From: an uncultured bacterium
GTDB taxonomy: Bacteria > UBP6 > UBA1177
Reading direction: 5' to 3'
DNA: 46,073 nucleotides
Assembly (NCBI GenBank): GCA_905235605.1
Contig: CAJOMF010000029.1
Location: 1-46,073, forward strand
Position numbers and translations under genes: made by a program. Within the stretch, counting starts at the first letter, position 1. Every line of letters starts with the position of its first letter. This document shows positions 1 to 11,567 of this stretch, one piece after another. The notes beneath the pieces were generated by a model. That model made no database searches. It saw only the letters and a list, made by a program, of their open reading frames with translations, and was not told the DNA's origin.

Positions 1-1144
1 CAAATTCCGTCACGCAGGGAGCATCTGTAGCAAATCTGTGGAAACCGCTTTTTGCAGACGGGCTTCATTTTGATTTCGCATGGCGGACATTCAAATGGGC
101 GAATGAAACATCGGATAAGAAAAATATGGCGGCAGTTCATTGTGTGATAATAGGATTCAGTGCCGCTGAAAATAAAGAACCGAAAATCATTTTTGTGAAT
201 GAACAGGAAAAAATCGAGGCTGAAAACATAAACGGCTATCTGCTTGATGCTCCGAATATTTTTATCGAAAAGCGGACTGTACCTTTGTACAGTGTACCGC
301 CGCTTCTTACTGGCAGCCAGCGTATCGACAACGACGAATTTATATTTACAGATGAAGAAAAAACTGAATTTGTAAAAACAGAACCTTTGTCAGAAAAATT
401 TTTTCGCACTTGGTATGGAGCTGAGGAGTTTTTGTATAATTCTCCGCGCTGGTGTTTATATTTGGGAAATTGTTCGCCTTCAGAACTTCATAAAATGAAA
501 AGTTGTATGAAAATTTTGGAAGCGGTGAAACAGTATCGCCTTGCCAGTAAAAGAGCGGCAACTGTCAAAGCGGCTTTATATCCGGCAAGATTCGGACTTG
601 AAGTTATTCCGACAACAAATTTTCTGATTGTTCCGGTAGTTTCTTCGGAAAAACGAATTTATGTTCCGGTCGGCTTTATGACACCGGACAATCTTTGCAG
701 TAATCAGGTAAATATGATCCCTGATGCCACGCTTTATCATTTCGGGGTGTTGACTTCGTCTGTTCACAACGCTTGGATAAGAGTTGTCTGCGGGCGTCTT
801 GAAAGCAGATACCGCTATTCAAAAGACATTGTTTACAACAACTTTCCGTGGCCGGAAGTTTTATTGGAAAGCGGAGAGCTTGCCCGCAGAAAAATGCACG
901 CGAGCCGCGTGCGCTCCGACATAGAACATCTGCTCAGGCGATTTTAGATGCCCGCGCAAAATATCCTGATTCTTCTCTTGCAGATTTGTACGATGAAACA
1001 CTGATGCCGCCTGAACTCCGCAAAGCCCACAGAGAAAACGATAAAGCCGTTACGACTGCTTACGGCTTCGATCCGAAAATGACAGAAGCTGAAATTGTGG
1101 CTGAACTTTTCAAAATGTATGAAAAACTGACGGAAAAGAAATGA
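1..1144 (+). pseudogene. MmeI-like restriction-modification enzyme, C-terminal fragment with frameshift
   Basis: The open frame runs in from the left edge, so the N-terminal nuclease and methyltransferase core are outside the window. The visible part carries the target-recognition and C-terminal region of the class I SAM-dependent DNA methyltransferase (MmeI/type IIL) family: a segment like SVANLWKPLF, then AAVHCVIIGFS, then the family hallmark YNNFPWPE near base 850. Reading continues in this frame to a stop at 945-947, but the expected ending (AQAILDARAKYP..LADLYDE..MPPELRKAH..) lies in another frame up to 1144. The switch fits a single-base deletion around 925-935. No homopolymer sits there, so this is more likely a true mutation or an assembly error than slippage. 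These enzymes both methylate and cut DNA. Truncation at the C-terminus would affect specificity. Family assignment is firm. Whether the gene is dead is uncertain. Confidence 0.8.
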
Positions 1145-1208
1145 TTTCCGGGAAATACATCCGGCTTTCAATTAAAGGAGAACTTCCTGAGAAAGTGTTT
1201 CCTTTTTT

Positions 1209-1237
1209 CTGTTTATTTTTGTTTAAATCATTATAAT
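1209..1237 (+). promoter_or_regulatory. possible promoter of lgt-pgi-galE
   Basis: A perfect TATAAT at 1232-1237 lies 26 bases before the lgt start in an AT-rich gap. The -35 position (about 1209-1214, CTGTTT) is weak, so the assignment rests on the -10 box and on the position between the broken methyltransferase gene and the first gene of the operon. Confidence 0.4.
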
Positions 1238-1263
1238 TCATCGTTTTTTTGTTGAGGTAAAAC

Positions 1264-2100
1264 ATGTTGAACTGGCTTTCTTACGGAGCGGTAGACATCA
1301 CCGGATATATTACTCCGTTCCTGTTTTTACTGGATGTTCTGATCTGGTTTTTATTGGTAAGAAAAAAGACCAGCATCAAAAAAAACAGAAAAATTTTAGT
1401 GAAAACCGGCATTTTTTCGCTGCTCGGAGCTGCAATCGCGCCGCTCTTGATAATCGTGGTTTCGGGAAAGCTGTTTCCGTTTCTGTCATCTGCAGGTAAA
1501 CTGATCAAAAGCATAAACAGTTTTGCCATGTTGAAAACAGCGCTGATCGTTGCATTCAAAGGTTTTTCGATAACGGGCGGCATACTCATCCTTTCGATTG
1601 TTCTTCTGTTTGCTTTGAAAGATGCGAAAAAACTCACTTTTGCAATTCTTTATCCCTTCCCGCTTTTCGCGGCGCTTGCCAGAATCAACTGTTTTCTCAA
1701 AGGGTGCTGCTTCGGCAAACTTTCTGAAGGGATTTTTGCGATAAAATATCCGCCGGCAAGCCTTGCGTCAAGACAGCATTACGCCCAGTCGCTGCTTCCG
1801 TCGCGCTATGTCGCATCAATGCCGGTACATCCGACGCAGCTTTACATCGTTTTTTCGATGCTGATGCTTTTTATCGGTGTAGTTCTTATGAATAAGTTCA
1901 AAGTTAAAAAGAACATCATCGCAGGAACAGTCCTTGCCGGTTACGGATTTTTCAATTTCTTTATAGAACTTTCCCGCGAAGAGCCGCTTGTCTTCAATTT
2001 CATTACAATGGGACAAATCATGGAAATCATTCTTGTTTTCTTAGGTTTTTATCTTATTTTCAAAGTAAAGGAAGAAGATATTTCGGAAAGTGGAAATTAA
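1264..2100 (+). CDS. lgt: prolipoprotein diacylglyceryl transferase
   Basis: Transfers diacylglycerol from phosphatidylglycerol to the lipobox cysteine of prolipoproteins in the inner membrane, the first step of lipoprotein maturation. The 278-aa product is strongly hydrophobic with about seven membrane segments. The family core is present: ARINCFLKGCCFG (about residues 140-152), the arginine and Gly-Cys-Cys-x-Gly arrangement of the Cys-rich Lgt variant rather than the enterobacterial form, then HPTQLY (about 184) and a C-terminal ELSREEP segment. ATG at 1264 is preceded by GAGGT. It starts a three-gene run with pgi (9-nt gap) and galE. The window encodes at least five lipoproteins that would be its substrates. 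Assignment is confident. The divergence from typical Lgt is normal for non-proteobacterial members. Confidence 0.88.
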   Translation: MLNWLSYGAVDITGYITPFLFLLDVLIWFLLVRKKTSIKKNRKILVKTGIFSLLGAAIAPLLIIVVSGKLFPFLSSAGKLIKSINSFAMLKTALIVAFKGFSITGGILILSIVLLFALKDAKKLTFAILYPFPLFAALARINCFLKGCCFGKLSEGIFAIKYPPASLASRQHYAQSLLPSRYVASMPVHPTQLYIVFSMLMLFIGVVLMNKFKVKKNIIAGTVLAGYGFFNFFIELSREEPLVFNFITMGQIMEIILVFLGFYLIFKVKEEDISESGN

Positions 2101-4781
<2,681 letters not shown>

Positions 4782-4799
4782 TCAAAAAATATTTGCTCA

Positions 4800-5573
4800 C
4801 TATATTTCAACTCTTTCCGCCTTTGCGGCAAGGTCATTGATGATCTCTCCGGCTATGATGAGACCGACAACAGAAGGGACAAATGCCGTGGATCCGGGGA
4901 TATCTCTGCGTTCAGTACATTTTCTGGCTGTTCCGGGCGGGCAGATACAGTGCATCCGGCAACTGATTGACATGTCTTCCAGAGGTCTGACCGGTTTCTC
5001 TTTAGAATAGACCACTTTCAGGGATCTGATCCCGCGTTTTCTGCATTCCTTCCGCATGATTTTCGACAGCGGGCATATCGATGTTTCATAAATATCCGCG
5101 ACTTCAAATGCCGAAGGATCGATTTTATTGCCGGCAGCCATGGATGAGATCACGGGAACTCCGGCTTTATTTGCATTCCCGACGATGGTGAGTTTTCCGG
5201 TCACGGTATCAATGGCATCTACTATGTAGTCATACTCACTGAAATCAAAGAGATCCTGAGTATTGGGAAGATAGAAGGTCTTATAAGTTCTGACTTTGCA
5301 GTCGGGATTGATCTCGTGTATTCGTTCCTCGGCGACATCCACTTTATATTTGCCGACCGTCTTCATAGTAGCCAGTATCTGCCGGTTGAGATTGGTCAGG
5401 CAGACCTTGTCGTCATCGATCAGATCAAGCGCTCCGATCCCGGAACGGGCAAGGGCTTCCACAGTATATCCGCCGACCCCGCCGATCCCGAACACGGCAA
5501 TGCGGCAGGAAGCAAAATACCGCATGACCCTTTCTCCATAAAGAAGCTGTGTTCTTGAAAACTGATTCAGCAT
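4800..5573 (-). CDS. tcdA: tRNA threonylcarbamoyladenosine dehydratase (TcdA-like)
   Basis: ThiF/MoeB-type E1-like enzyme that cyclises t6A37 to ct6A in tRNAs reading ANN codons, using ATP. The adenylation fold is visible: GIGGVGGYTVEALARSGIG (residues 30-48), LIDDDKV, then TNLNRQ (about 61). The Cys-rich stretch SCRMHCICPPGT and the C-terminal SVVGLIIAGEII are characteristic of the TcdA/CsdL branch rather than ThiF or MoeB. The 257-aa length fits. It begins 16 bases after the tkt stop on the same strand, so it is probably co-transcribed with tkt. The SD is poor, which suggests translational reinitiation. Confidence 0.9.
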   Translation of the reverse strand: MLNQFSRTQLLYGERVMRYFASCRIAVFGIGGVGGYTVEALARSGIGALDLIDDDKVCLTNLNRQILATMKTVGKYKVDVAEERIHEINPDCKVRTYKTFYLPNTQDLFDFSEYDYIVDAIDTVTGKLTIVGNANKAGVPVISSMAAGNKIDPSAFEVADIYETSICPLSKIMRKECRKRGIRSLKVVYSKEKPVRPLEDMSISCRMHCICPPGTARKCTERRDIPGSTAFVPSVVGLIIAGEIINDLAAKAERVEI

Positions 5574-5589
5574 TGCATTCTGCCAGTCA

Positions 5590-7584
5590 TTATCTGGATT
5601 TTGCCGCTTTGACGATGTTTTCAGCGGTGAAGCCGTATTTTTCCATGACCAGGCTTCCCGGTGCGGAAGTTCCGAAAGTATCGACTGCGATTATTTTTCC
5701 TTCTTCTCCTGCATATTTTTCCCAGCCGAAACTTGCTCCCGCTTCGATGACTATGCGGTTTTTGACACTTTTCGGAAGCACGGATTCCCTGTATTTTTCG
5801 GGCTGTTTTTCAAATGTTTCACGTGAAACCATGTTGATGACTCTCACTTTTCTGCCCTCTTTCTTAAGAGTTTCGGCAGCCTCAAGCGCGATATGGACTT
5901 CCGAACCTGTCGCAATGAGAATGAGTTCGGGAGCAGCCTCTTCAAGAATTGCGTAAGCACCTTTGAGCGCGTTTTCTGCTGCGGCGTATTTCGTTCTGTC
6001 AATGACCGAAACATCCTGACGGGTCAGAATGAGGGCAACGGGCTGATTTTTATTTTCAAGGATATATTTCCATGCGACTGAAACTTCGTTCGCATCTGCC
6101 GGACGCCATACTTCAAGCCCCGGAATGCAGCGGATGGACGCAAGCTGTTCTACCGGCTGGTGTGTCGGACCGTCCTCGCCTACTGCAAGAGAATCGTGTG
6201 TGAAAAGGAATACCGGGCCGAGTTTTGCAAGTGCTGCAAGCCTTATCGGTGGGCGCATATAGTCGACGAACGAGAAGAACGTGCCGGTGTAGGGTTTGAG
6301 CATTCCGTGGTAGAAAATGCCGTTTGCGATAGCTCCCATCGCGTGTTCCCTGACTCCGAAGTGAATGTTTTTGCCCGAAAAATCGTCTGCAGAGATCCAT
6401 TTTTCGCCGGAGATCGTCGTTTTCGTCGAGCAGCTGAGGTCTGCGTCGCCGCCTACAAGCCACGGAACGGCTTTGCCGAGAGCCGCAAGGACTTTTCCGT
6501 CTGCAGCACGGGTCGCCATTTTCGTTCCCGCTTCGAATTTGGGAAGGATCTTGTCCAGATTTTCAACTTTAAGTTCCTGCATATCCTTGAATTGAGCCGC
6601 TTCCTGCGGATATTTTTCCGCATATTCGGCAAAAAGTTTATTCCAAGCCGCGACAGCTCTCTTTCCGGTGCGTTTTATCGAAGCAAAATCCTTTTTAACA
6701 TCGTCATCGACAAAGAAAAACTTTTCGGGATCCATTCCGAAACCTTTTTTTACCGCCGCAAGTTCGTCGGCACCAAGCGGAGAACCGTGGGATGAAGAGC
6801 TCCCGGCCTTGTTCGGAGAACCGAAGCCTATCGTGGTTTTGAAAATTATGAGAGTCGGTTTCGTCTGCTCTTTTTTCGCCTTTGCTATCGCGCGGTCGAT
6901 CGATTTGAGATCGCTGTTGCCGTCAGCAACGGTGAGGACCTGAAATCCGTAGCTTTCGAAACGTTTTTTTACGTCTTCGGTGAAAGTTATCGCAGTCGGG
7001 CCGTCGAGTGAAATATCGTTTGAATCGTAAAGCAGAATGAGCTTCCCGAGCTTGAGATGCCCCGCCAATGATGCGGCTTCGGAAGCGATCCCCTCCATCA
7101 GGCAGCCGTCACCCAAAAGTGCGTAAGTGTAGTGATTTATGATCTCAAAACCGGGTCTATTGAAGCGCGCTGCGAGCATTCTTTCGGCAATCGCCATGCC
7201 GGCTGCATTTGCAACACCCTGACCGAGCGGACCAGTAGAAGCATCCACACCCGGAGTTACGCCGAATTCGGGATGACCCGGAGTCTTACTGCCTAACTGC
7301 CTGAAATTCTTCAGATCGTCCATCGAAAGTTTGTATCCGGCAAGATGGAGCATCGAATAGAGAAGCGCACTGCCGTGACCCGCTGAAAGAACGAAACGGT
7401 CGCGGTCGATCCAGTCAGGATCTGTCGGAGCGACTTTCAGATGTCTCTTCCAAAGCGTGTATGCAAAAGGTGCAGCCCCCATCGGAAGCCCGGGATGACC
7501 CGAATTAGCCTTCTGGATCATGTCTGCTGACAAAACACGGACGGTATTTACACTTTTTTCAGAAATTTTATCGGGAAAAGCCAT
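5590..7584 (-). CDS. tkt: transketolase
   Basis: TPP-dependent enzyme of the non-oxidative pentose phosphate pathway. The start was set at the ATG at 7584 (MAFPDKIS), giving 664 aa, because GGAG lies 7 bases upstream and the upstream extension in the ORF track has no SD. Visible features are [11 protein letters not shown] (substrate His), the TPP/Mg motif GDGCLMEG...LLYDSN (about residues 150-180), and the pyrimidine-domain signature [14 protein letters not shown] (about 460). All three transketolase domains are complete. It probably forms an operon with downstream tcdA. Gene order and sequence look ordinary. Confidence 0.96.
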   Translation of the reverse strand: MAFPDKISEKSVNTVRVLSADMIQKANSGHPGLPMGAAPFAYTLWKRHLKVAPTDPDWIDRDRFVLSAGHGSALLYSMLHLAGYKLSMDDLKNFRQLGSKTPGHPEFGVTPGVDASTGPLGQGVANAAGMAIAERMLAARFNRPGFEIINHYTYALLGDGCLMEGIASEAASLAGHLKLGKLILLYDSNDISLDGPTAITFTEDVKKRFESYGFQVLTVADGNSDLKSIDRAIAKAKKEQTKPTLIIFKTTIGFGSPNKAGSSSSHGSPLGADELAAVKKGFGMDPEKFFFVDDDVKKDFASIKRTGKRAVAAWNKLFAEYAEKYPQEAAQFKDMQELKVENLDKILPKFEAGTKMATRAADGKVLAALGKAVPWLVGGDADLSCSTKTTISGEKWISADDFSGKNIHFGVREHAMGAIANGIFYHGMLKPYTGTFFSFVDYMRPPIRLAALAKLGPVFLFTHDSLAVGEDGPTHQPVEQLASIRCIPGLEVWRPADANEVSVAWKYILENKNQPVALILTRQDVSVIDRTKYAAAENALKGAYAILEEAAPELILIATGSEVHIALEAAETLKKEGRKVRVINMVSRETFEKQPEKYRESVLPKSVKNRIVIEAGASFGWEKYAGEEGKIIAVDTFGTSAPGSLVMEKYGFTAENIVKAAKSR

Positions 7585-7688
7585 TTTCAACTCCACAAAA
7601 AGTTCATAAATCGGCTGAATATACAAAAAAATAGACAAACGACAAGATAAAAATGGTGTCAGATGAATCTTTTGGAAAAGTTTTTGTG

Positions 7689-8450
7689 CTACAGAAGATT
7701 TTCCAGAAAAACTTTGTTTAGACTATCCCAATTTGACGGATATTCTTCGCTTTTTGTCTGCAGGATTTTTTCGATTTCGGCAATATTTTGTTGAATGAAA
7801 TCGTCAAGAGTTTTGATGTGAGGACCTTCGGTCTTTTCCAGATTGTGCTTTTTCGCCTCTAAAAGCCGCATAAAATCGTCTTCGATCTCACTGGGCATGG
7901 AACCCGTGTAAAGTTTTGAAAAAAGTGTCGGCGGCGGGCTCTTTTTCTCGAGGATCCAGCGGCACGCAAAGATCGGACGCAGAACATAAAGATACTTTTT
8001 GAGGATGACGCTATCCTCTTTGAAATATGCGCGAAGGTTGTTTTTCGCAATCGAAATGTAGTGGTAAAGCATCCGTTTTTCCGAAAAATATTCAGGCATT
8101 ATGCTTTTTACCCGCTGCCAGTCTCCGGTCGTACGGTAAACCACCGGCGAATCGGCCCATTCGAAAATCACGGGATTCGATTTTGCAAGAAGCAGAAGCA
8201 GCTTTTTTATATCCCAGCCGTTGATGTCATAAATATCGTTGAGTTCATATTCGATCACATCTCGGACGGCATCAAGCCTCAGATAGTCGCGGATATCCCG
8301 CACATAGACAAAACGCACGTCGTAATCGCTGTCAGGAGAAGCAAAACCCCACGCGCGGCTGCCGCTTTCACAGGCATAAATTATCTTTACATTATGCTTC
8401 TGCTCGATTTCCGAAAGTTTCTCTTTGATTGTTTCTTCAATGCTCGGCAT
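7689..8450 (-). CDS. YcgL/RlaP-type nucleotidyltransferase (COG3541-like)
   Basis: DNA polymerase beta-superfamily nucleotidyltransferase of the stand-alone COG3541 kind, which in other bacteria has been linked to RNA repair and phage contexts. The 253-aa product has the catalytic pattern [18 protein letters not shown] (about residues 29-46), i.e. GS followed by the DxD pair, then a WDIKKLL...NPVIFEW block and a helical C-terminal domain. The ATG is preceded by AGGAG. It stands alone on the minus strand, with a divergent promoter for the 8565 gene. The exact substrate is unknown. It differs from the small MNT-type nucleotidyltransferase 1 kb away and lacks a HEPN partner. Confidence 0.8.
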   Translation of the reverse strand: MPSIEETIKEKLSEIEQKHNVKIIYACESGSRAWGFASPDSDYDVRFVYVRDIRDYLRLDAVRDVIEYELNDIYDINGWDIKKLLLLLAKSNPVIFEWADSPVVYRTTGDWQRVKSIMPEYFSEKRMLYHYISIAKNNLRAYFKEDSVILKKYLYVLRPIFACRWILEKKSPPPTLFSKLYTGSMPSEIEDDFMRLLEAKKHNLEKTEGPHIKTLDDFIQQNIAEIEKILQTKSEEYPSNWDSLNKVFLENLL

Positions 8451-8502
8451 TTTATGCTCCTTTGATAAATAAAACGACAGATTTTACATACAACGAGATT
8501 TT

Positions 8503-8530
8503 TTGCAATCAAAAAGTTGTCAGCTACAAT
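8503..8530 (+). promoter_or_regulatory. sigma70-like promoter for the first small paralog
   Basis: TTGCAA at 8503-8508, a 16-base spacer and TACAAT at 8525-8530 stand 35 bases before the start of the 8565 gene. It is read divergently from the nucleotidyltransferase gene. Inferred from consensus only. Confidence 0.45.
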
Positions 8531-8564
8531 AATTGCTGCTTGAGCGAAAGAAGGGAGGATGAGG

Positions 8565-8870
8565 ATGAGTAAGGAAGAAAAATATGACCTTTTGAAAGAT
8601 CTTGAGGAACCGTTTGAATTTAAAGGAGAAGCTGTTTCTGAAACAGTTGATGGTGTAACATTTTACAAAAATGATTCAACTCAAAAAATTTGGTGGGTAG
8701 AATCTGAAGTTATGGATGATTTCAGATTCAGTTTTGACAAAAAAATAATTTTCAACTTATTCAAAGACTATCCAAAAAAGCTGAACAAAGAACAAAAAGA
8801 AATCTTTGACAAAGAAAACCCTTATTGGGCTGATTTCTTTAAAGACCGCAAAAAAGAGGATAGAAATTGA
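8565..8870 (+). CDS. hypothetical protein, paralog A (IWW...ENPYWADFF family)
   Basis: A 101-aa acidic and lysine-rich cytoplasmic protein without signal peptide or membrane segment. I do not know its function. It aligns over its length with the gene at 9704: shared MSKEEKY start, an FYK...KIWW core, an FSFDKK-type segment, an LF/IY..DYP element and a nearly identical ending EIFDKENPxWAD. This may be a numbered Pfam DUF (I think DUF7675, unverified). The start was moved two codons down from the track because GGGAGGATGAGG before ATG 8565 matches the leader of the paralog (GGAGGATAAGG-ATG). The two copies bracket the MNT/HEPN pair, so they may be immunity-like or regulatory partners or simply passengers. 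Confidence 0.75.
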   Translation: MSKEEKYDLLKDLEEPFEFKGEAVSETVDGVTFYKNDSTQKIWWVESEVMDDFRFSFDKKIIFNLFKDYPKKLNKEQKEIFDKENPYWADFFKDRKKEDRN

Positions 8871-8950
8871 ACTTTAAAAAAATCACAAAAAAATGTAATG
8901 AAATTGCTAGAAAAGCACTCGAAAACATTTGTTTTGAAAAATTTTTCCCT

Positions 8951-8979
8951 CTCGCTTTTTTCAAAAAATCGAGTATAAT
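8951..8979 (+). promoter_or_regulatory. promoter with palindromic operator of the MNT/HEPN pair
   Basis: A TATAAT at 8974-8979 stands 17 bases before the SD/start region of the antitoxin gene. Directly upstream, filling the -35/-10 spacer, is a 23-bp palindrome CTCG-C-TTTTTT-C-AAAAAA-T-CGAG with one mismatched pair (8951-8973). A palindrome there is typical of autorepressed toxin-antitoxin operons. The operator role is inferred. Confidence 0.5.
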
Positions 8980-8996
8980 ACGGCAGTTTTTGTGTT

Positions 8997-9308
8997 TTGG
9001 AGACAAACATGGTCGCTCACGAAATAAGCATTCTGACAAATAACATTGCTCCGATCGCGGCAAAATACGGAGTCGAGAGAATCAAGCTGTTCGGTTCAAG
9101 GGCACGAGGAGACAACAAACCGCAAAGCGATTACGATTTTTTGATAAGCAAAGGAGAGATTCACTCTCTGCTGCAATATGCGGCTTTCGTAGCCGAACTC
9201 GAAGAACTTTTAGGAGTGCCTGTTGATGTCATCACCGACACATCGGATGATGAATACTTGATAAACACTGCGGAAAACGAGGGAATTGAAGTCTATGGAA
9301 ACAAATAA
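8997..9308 (+). CDS. mntA: MNT-type nucleotidyltransferase antitoxin (MntA-like)
   Basis: A small 103-aa minimal nucleotidyltransferase. The family motif is intact: FGSRARG followed at the canonical distance by SDYDF (GS-x10-DxD, about residues 31-45), with the third acidic position in PVDVIT. In characterised MntA/HepT systems this protein AMPylates and neutralises the HEPN toxin. Because the catalytic triad is present, an enzymatic antitoxin is plausible here. The ATG follows GGAG with 7-base spacing. It overlaps the hepT start by 14 bases, which couples translation. Lies between two paralogous unknown genes. Confidence 0.85.
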   Translation: METNMVAHEISILTNNIAPIAAKYGVERIKLFGSRARGDNKPQSDYDFLISKGEIHSLLQYAAFVAELEELLGVPVDVITDTSDDEYLINTAENEGIEVYGNK

Positions 9309-9657
9309 CCGCGACCAGCAGATAGTCAGCAAAATAATCAAATATTGCAGTGAGATCGAGCAGACTCACGAGAGTTTTGAGAATAACAAAGAGCTTTTTT
9401 TCGATAAAAACAGCGGTTTTATTTACCGAAATTCGATAGCAATGCCTATTTTGCAGATCGGAGAACTCGTAAAAACTCTTTCCGATGAGTTCAAATCAGC
9501 ACACAACGATATTCCGTGGTGCGATATAGCAAGAATGCGAGACTGTTTCGCTCATCGATACGGCACAATGGATTATGACATGACTTGGAATACATCTGTC
9601 AACGATGTGCCTGTGCTGAAAAAATATCTTGAAAATCTGAAATCTGATGCCTCATAG
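9295..9657 (+). CDS. hepT: HEPN-domain toxin (HepT-like)
   Basis: A 120-aa all-helical HEPN RNase-type protein (the former DUF86 group). The active-site motif R-x4-H is seen as RDCFAHRY (about residues 81-88), preceded by the conserved DIPWCDIARMR helix. In known systems the HEPN dimer cleaves RNA and is inactivated by tyrosine AMPylation near the RxxxxH-x-Y motif. The tyrosine of HRY is present. ATG 9295 was preferred over the track's TTG at 9286. It overlaps the mntA end and would be translated from the same message. Function as a toxin is by family. Confidence 0.83.
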   Translation: METNNRDQQIVSKIIKYCSEIEQTHESFENNKELFFDKNSGFIYRNSIAMPILQIGELVKTLSDEFKSAHNDIPWCDIARMRDCFAHRYGTMDYDMTWNTSVNDVPVLKKYLENLKSDAS

Positions 9658-9703
9658 GCTCGTTTTTATGTTTCAAAACAAAAAATCATAAAGGAGGATA
9701 AGG

Positions 9704-10003
9704 ATGAGTAAGGAAGAAAAATACACGGCTGAGGATCTTTTCAGAGAACTTGAAGAAACTGCCAACGAAGAAGATACGACCGTATGGATAACAGTTGACG
9801 AGGTGGATTTTTATAAAGAAAAGCCTGAATGCAAAATTTGGTGGCTTGAAGATCCTGAAACTAAGGGTGAAATATATTTTACTTTCGATTTCAAGAAAAT
9901 ATACGGCATCTACAGTGATTATCCTCAAAACCTAACAACGGAAGAAAAAGAAATCTTCGATAAAGAAAACCCTTTCTGGGCTGATTATGTCAACGGAAGG
10001 TAA
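9704..10003 (+). CDS. hypothetical protein, paralog B
   Basis: A 99-aa acidic cytoplasmic protein, clearly paralogous to the 8565 gene: same MSKEEKY start, DFYKEKPECKIWW core, FDFKKIYGIYSDYP and the ending EKEIFDKENPFWAD. Divergence is high enough (roughly half of positions) that the duplication is old or the copies arrived separately. A strong SD, AAGGAGGATAAGG, precedes the ATG. It follows hepT by 46 bases and may be in the same transcript. Function unknown. The shared aromatic and acidic positions suggest a small globular fold. Confidence 0.75.
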   Translation: MSKEEKYTAEDLFRELEETANEEDTTVWITVDEVDFYKEKPECKIWWLEDPETKGEIYFTFDFKKIYGIYSDYPQNLTTEEKEIFDKENPFWADYVNGR

Positions 10004-10049
10004 TTTCTATTCAATTTATTACAAAGCCGTTGACTCTTTCTCGAAATAG

Positions 10050-10133
10050 TTTTTCGAGTTAAGGGGGTAAAAATTGCAAAAAAGTAAAAAGTTGCCCCCT
10101 TAACTTGAAAAATACCCCGTTAAATGATATGCT
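10050..10133 (+). promoter_or_regulatory. inverted-repeat operator and promoter of the AAA ATPase gene
   Basis: Two 18-bp arms, TTTTTCGAGTTAAGGGGG (10050-10067) and CCCCCTTAACTTGAAAAA (10095-10112), are inverted repeats matching at 17 of 18 positions with a 27-base spacer. Inside the spacer are two near-identical direct repeats GTAAAAA(N)TTGC. A promoter TTGAAA (10105-10110), 17-base spacer, TATGCT (10128-10133) overlaps the right arm. This looks like an operator, or a hairpin in a longer message. Confidence 0.55.
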
Positions 10134-10158
10134 TTTTCGGATCTTATCGGAGGTTACT

Positions 10159-11406
10159 ATGGAATTTGAAATCAGAAACGATTTATACCCGAGAGAGAAA
10201 TATTTGGAAAAAATCAGAGGATTTTATCACGAATGCGAGGTGATAAAGGTTTTGACCGGCGTCAGAAGATGCGGTAAATCGTCGATCATGAATCTTATCA
10301 TTCAGGAATTGCTTGCCTGCGGCGTGAACAGAGAAAATATCCTTTATTTCAATCTTGATAAAAAACCGTTCGATACGGTCGATTCGGCCGAAAAACTTGA
10401 TAAAATAATCGAAAAAAACAGGACTGCAAGCGGCAGAAACTATCTTTTTATCGATGAGATCCAGAACATCAAAAGCTTTGAAAAGATAATCAATGCATGG
10501 CGTGAAGAGGGCAACTTTTCGATATTTATCACTGGTTCGAACTCTTATCTTCTGTCGGGAGAGCTTGTGACAAAACTGACCGGACGGTACATCGAATTCA
10601 ATATTCTTCCTCTTTCGTTTGACGAATACTTGAACGTGAAAAAGTTTTTCGGGAAACAGGTTTCCGACGATTCGACGGAGCTTAGAAATTATATCTACGA
10701 AGGTGGTTTTCCTTATGTTTTAAAGCTCAACTCAATGAATGACAAAAGAAGATATGTCCAGAATCTCATTGACGAAATTTATGAAAAAGATGTAAAAAAA
10801 AGACTGAAAATAAGACACCGTTCCGTCTTCGAATCGATCATGAAGTATCTCGTCAACAATTTCGGTGCGACAACGAGCATCCAGAATATTGTCGATGATT
10901 TTGTCAAAAACGGCGTGAATATCAAAAGAGAGACTGTCAACCGGTACATTGAAGCCTTGGAGAGTGCGAAAATCATCATGTCCTGCAGCCGGTTCGACAT
11001 GAAATCAAGGAAATCGCTTACCGGAGAAAAAAAATTCTACCTCTCCGACCTCTCGTTTTACTACGCATTGAATACCGACAACCGTATAAATTACGGTCCG
11101 GCATTGGAAAACATCGTCTACACCTACGCTTTAAGCCTGGATTACTCAATCAGCGTCGGCAGGATCGGAAAACTGGAGTGCGATTTCATTTTAAGAGATA
11201 ACGAAATGAATTATTCATATATTCAGGTCGCATACACGATTTTGGAAAGCAGAGAAACAGAGGATCGGGAATACCGGAGCCTTGAAAACATAACATGGGA
11301 TAACTATCCGCGTTACCTGCTTACGATGGATAATCTTATCCAGAAGCGAAACGGCATAATTCACTGCAATATAGCTGAATTTATTAAGGAAAACAGGAAA
11401 TTCTAA
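10159..11406 (+). CDS. AAA ATPase with C-terminal DUF4143 domain
   Basis: 415-aa P-loop ATPase. N-terminal AAA-type domain: Walker [10 protein letters not shown] (residues 34-42), Walker [10 protein letters not shown] (about 94-102) and a sensor-like IFITGSNS. The C-terminal DUF4143 part has the restriction-endonuclease-like signature ECDFIL...YIQVAY. Proteins of this type are abundant in accessory regions of anaerobes. Their physiological role is unknown, with links proposed to mobile elements and defence. Start set at ATG 10159 because GGAGG lies 6 bases upstream. The longer track start would sit inside the operator. A second, different member of the superfamily is at 22255. The msrA remnant follows on the opposite strand. 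Confidence 0.82.
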   Translation: MEFEIRNDLYPREKYLEKIRGFYHECEVIKVLTGVRRCGKSSIMNLIIQELLACGVNRENILYFNLDKKPFDTVDSAEKLDKIIEKNRTASGRNYLFIDEIQNIKSFEKIINAWREEGNFSIFITGSNSYLLSGELVTKLTGRYIEFNILPLSFDEYLNVKKFFGKQVSDDSTELRNYIYEGGFPYVLKLNSMNDKRRYVQNLIDEIYEKDVKKRLKIRHRSVFESIMKYLVNNFGATTSIQNIVDDFVKNGVNIKRETVNRYIEALESAKIIMSCSRFDMKSRKSLTGEKKFYLSDLSFYYALNTDNRINYGPALENIVYTYALSLDYSISVGRIGKLECDFILRDNEMNYSYIQVAYTILESRETEDREYRSLENITWDNYPRYLLTMDNLIQKRNGIIHCNIAEFIKENRKF

Positions 11407-11567
11407 TTTTCCCTCATAGCAATGCAGAAAAGTTCAAGCGGCAAGTGGCAGTAACCGTTGGGATTTTTGACAAGATATTTCTGGTGATATTCTTCAGCGG
11501 GATAAAAGTTTTCGAGCGGTTTCACTTCGACCGCGAATTTTGCCGCATTTTCGCCGAAAAGCGATTT
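11403..11567 (-). pseudogene. msrA: remnant of peptide methionine sulfoxide reductase A
   Basis: Reading the minus strand gives about 54 codons [11 protein letters not shown]...[26 protein letters not shown] ending in TAG at 11405-11403. The [12 protein letters not shown] stretch is a hallmark of the MsrA C-terminal region. An in-frame TAA stands directly before KSLFGEN, and the catalytic GCFW motif and the N-terminal two thirds are absent upstream, where ahcY begins. So this is a decayed 3' end. It overlaps the ATPase stop codon. Too short and interrupted to be in the ORF track. Confidence 0.75.

Noticed and set aside
6160-6795. 211-aa plus-strand ORF inside tkt
   Set aside because: Antisense shadow of transketolase, Cys/Arg-rich composition typical of such frames.
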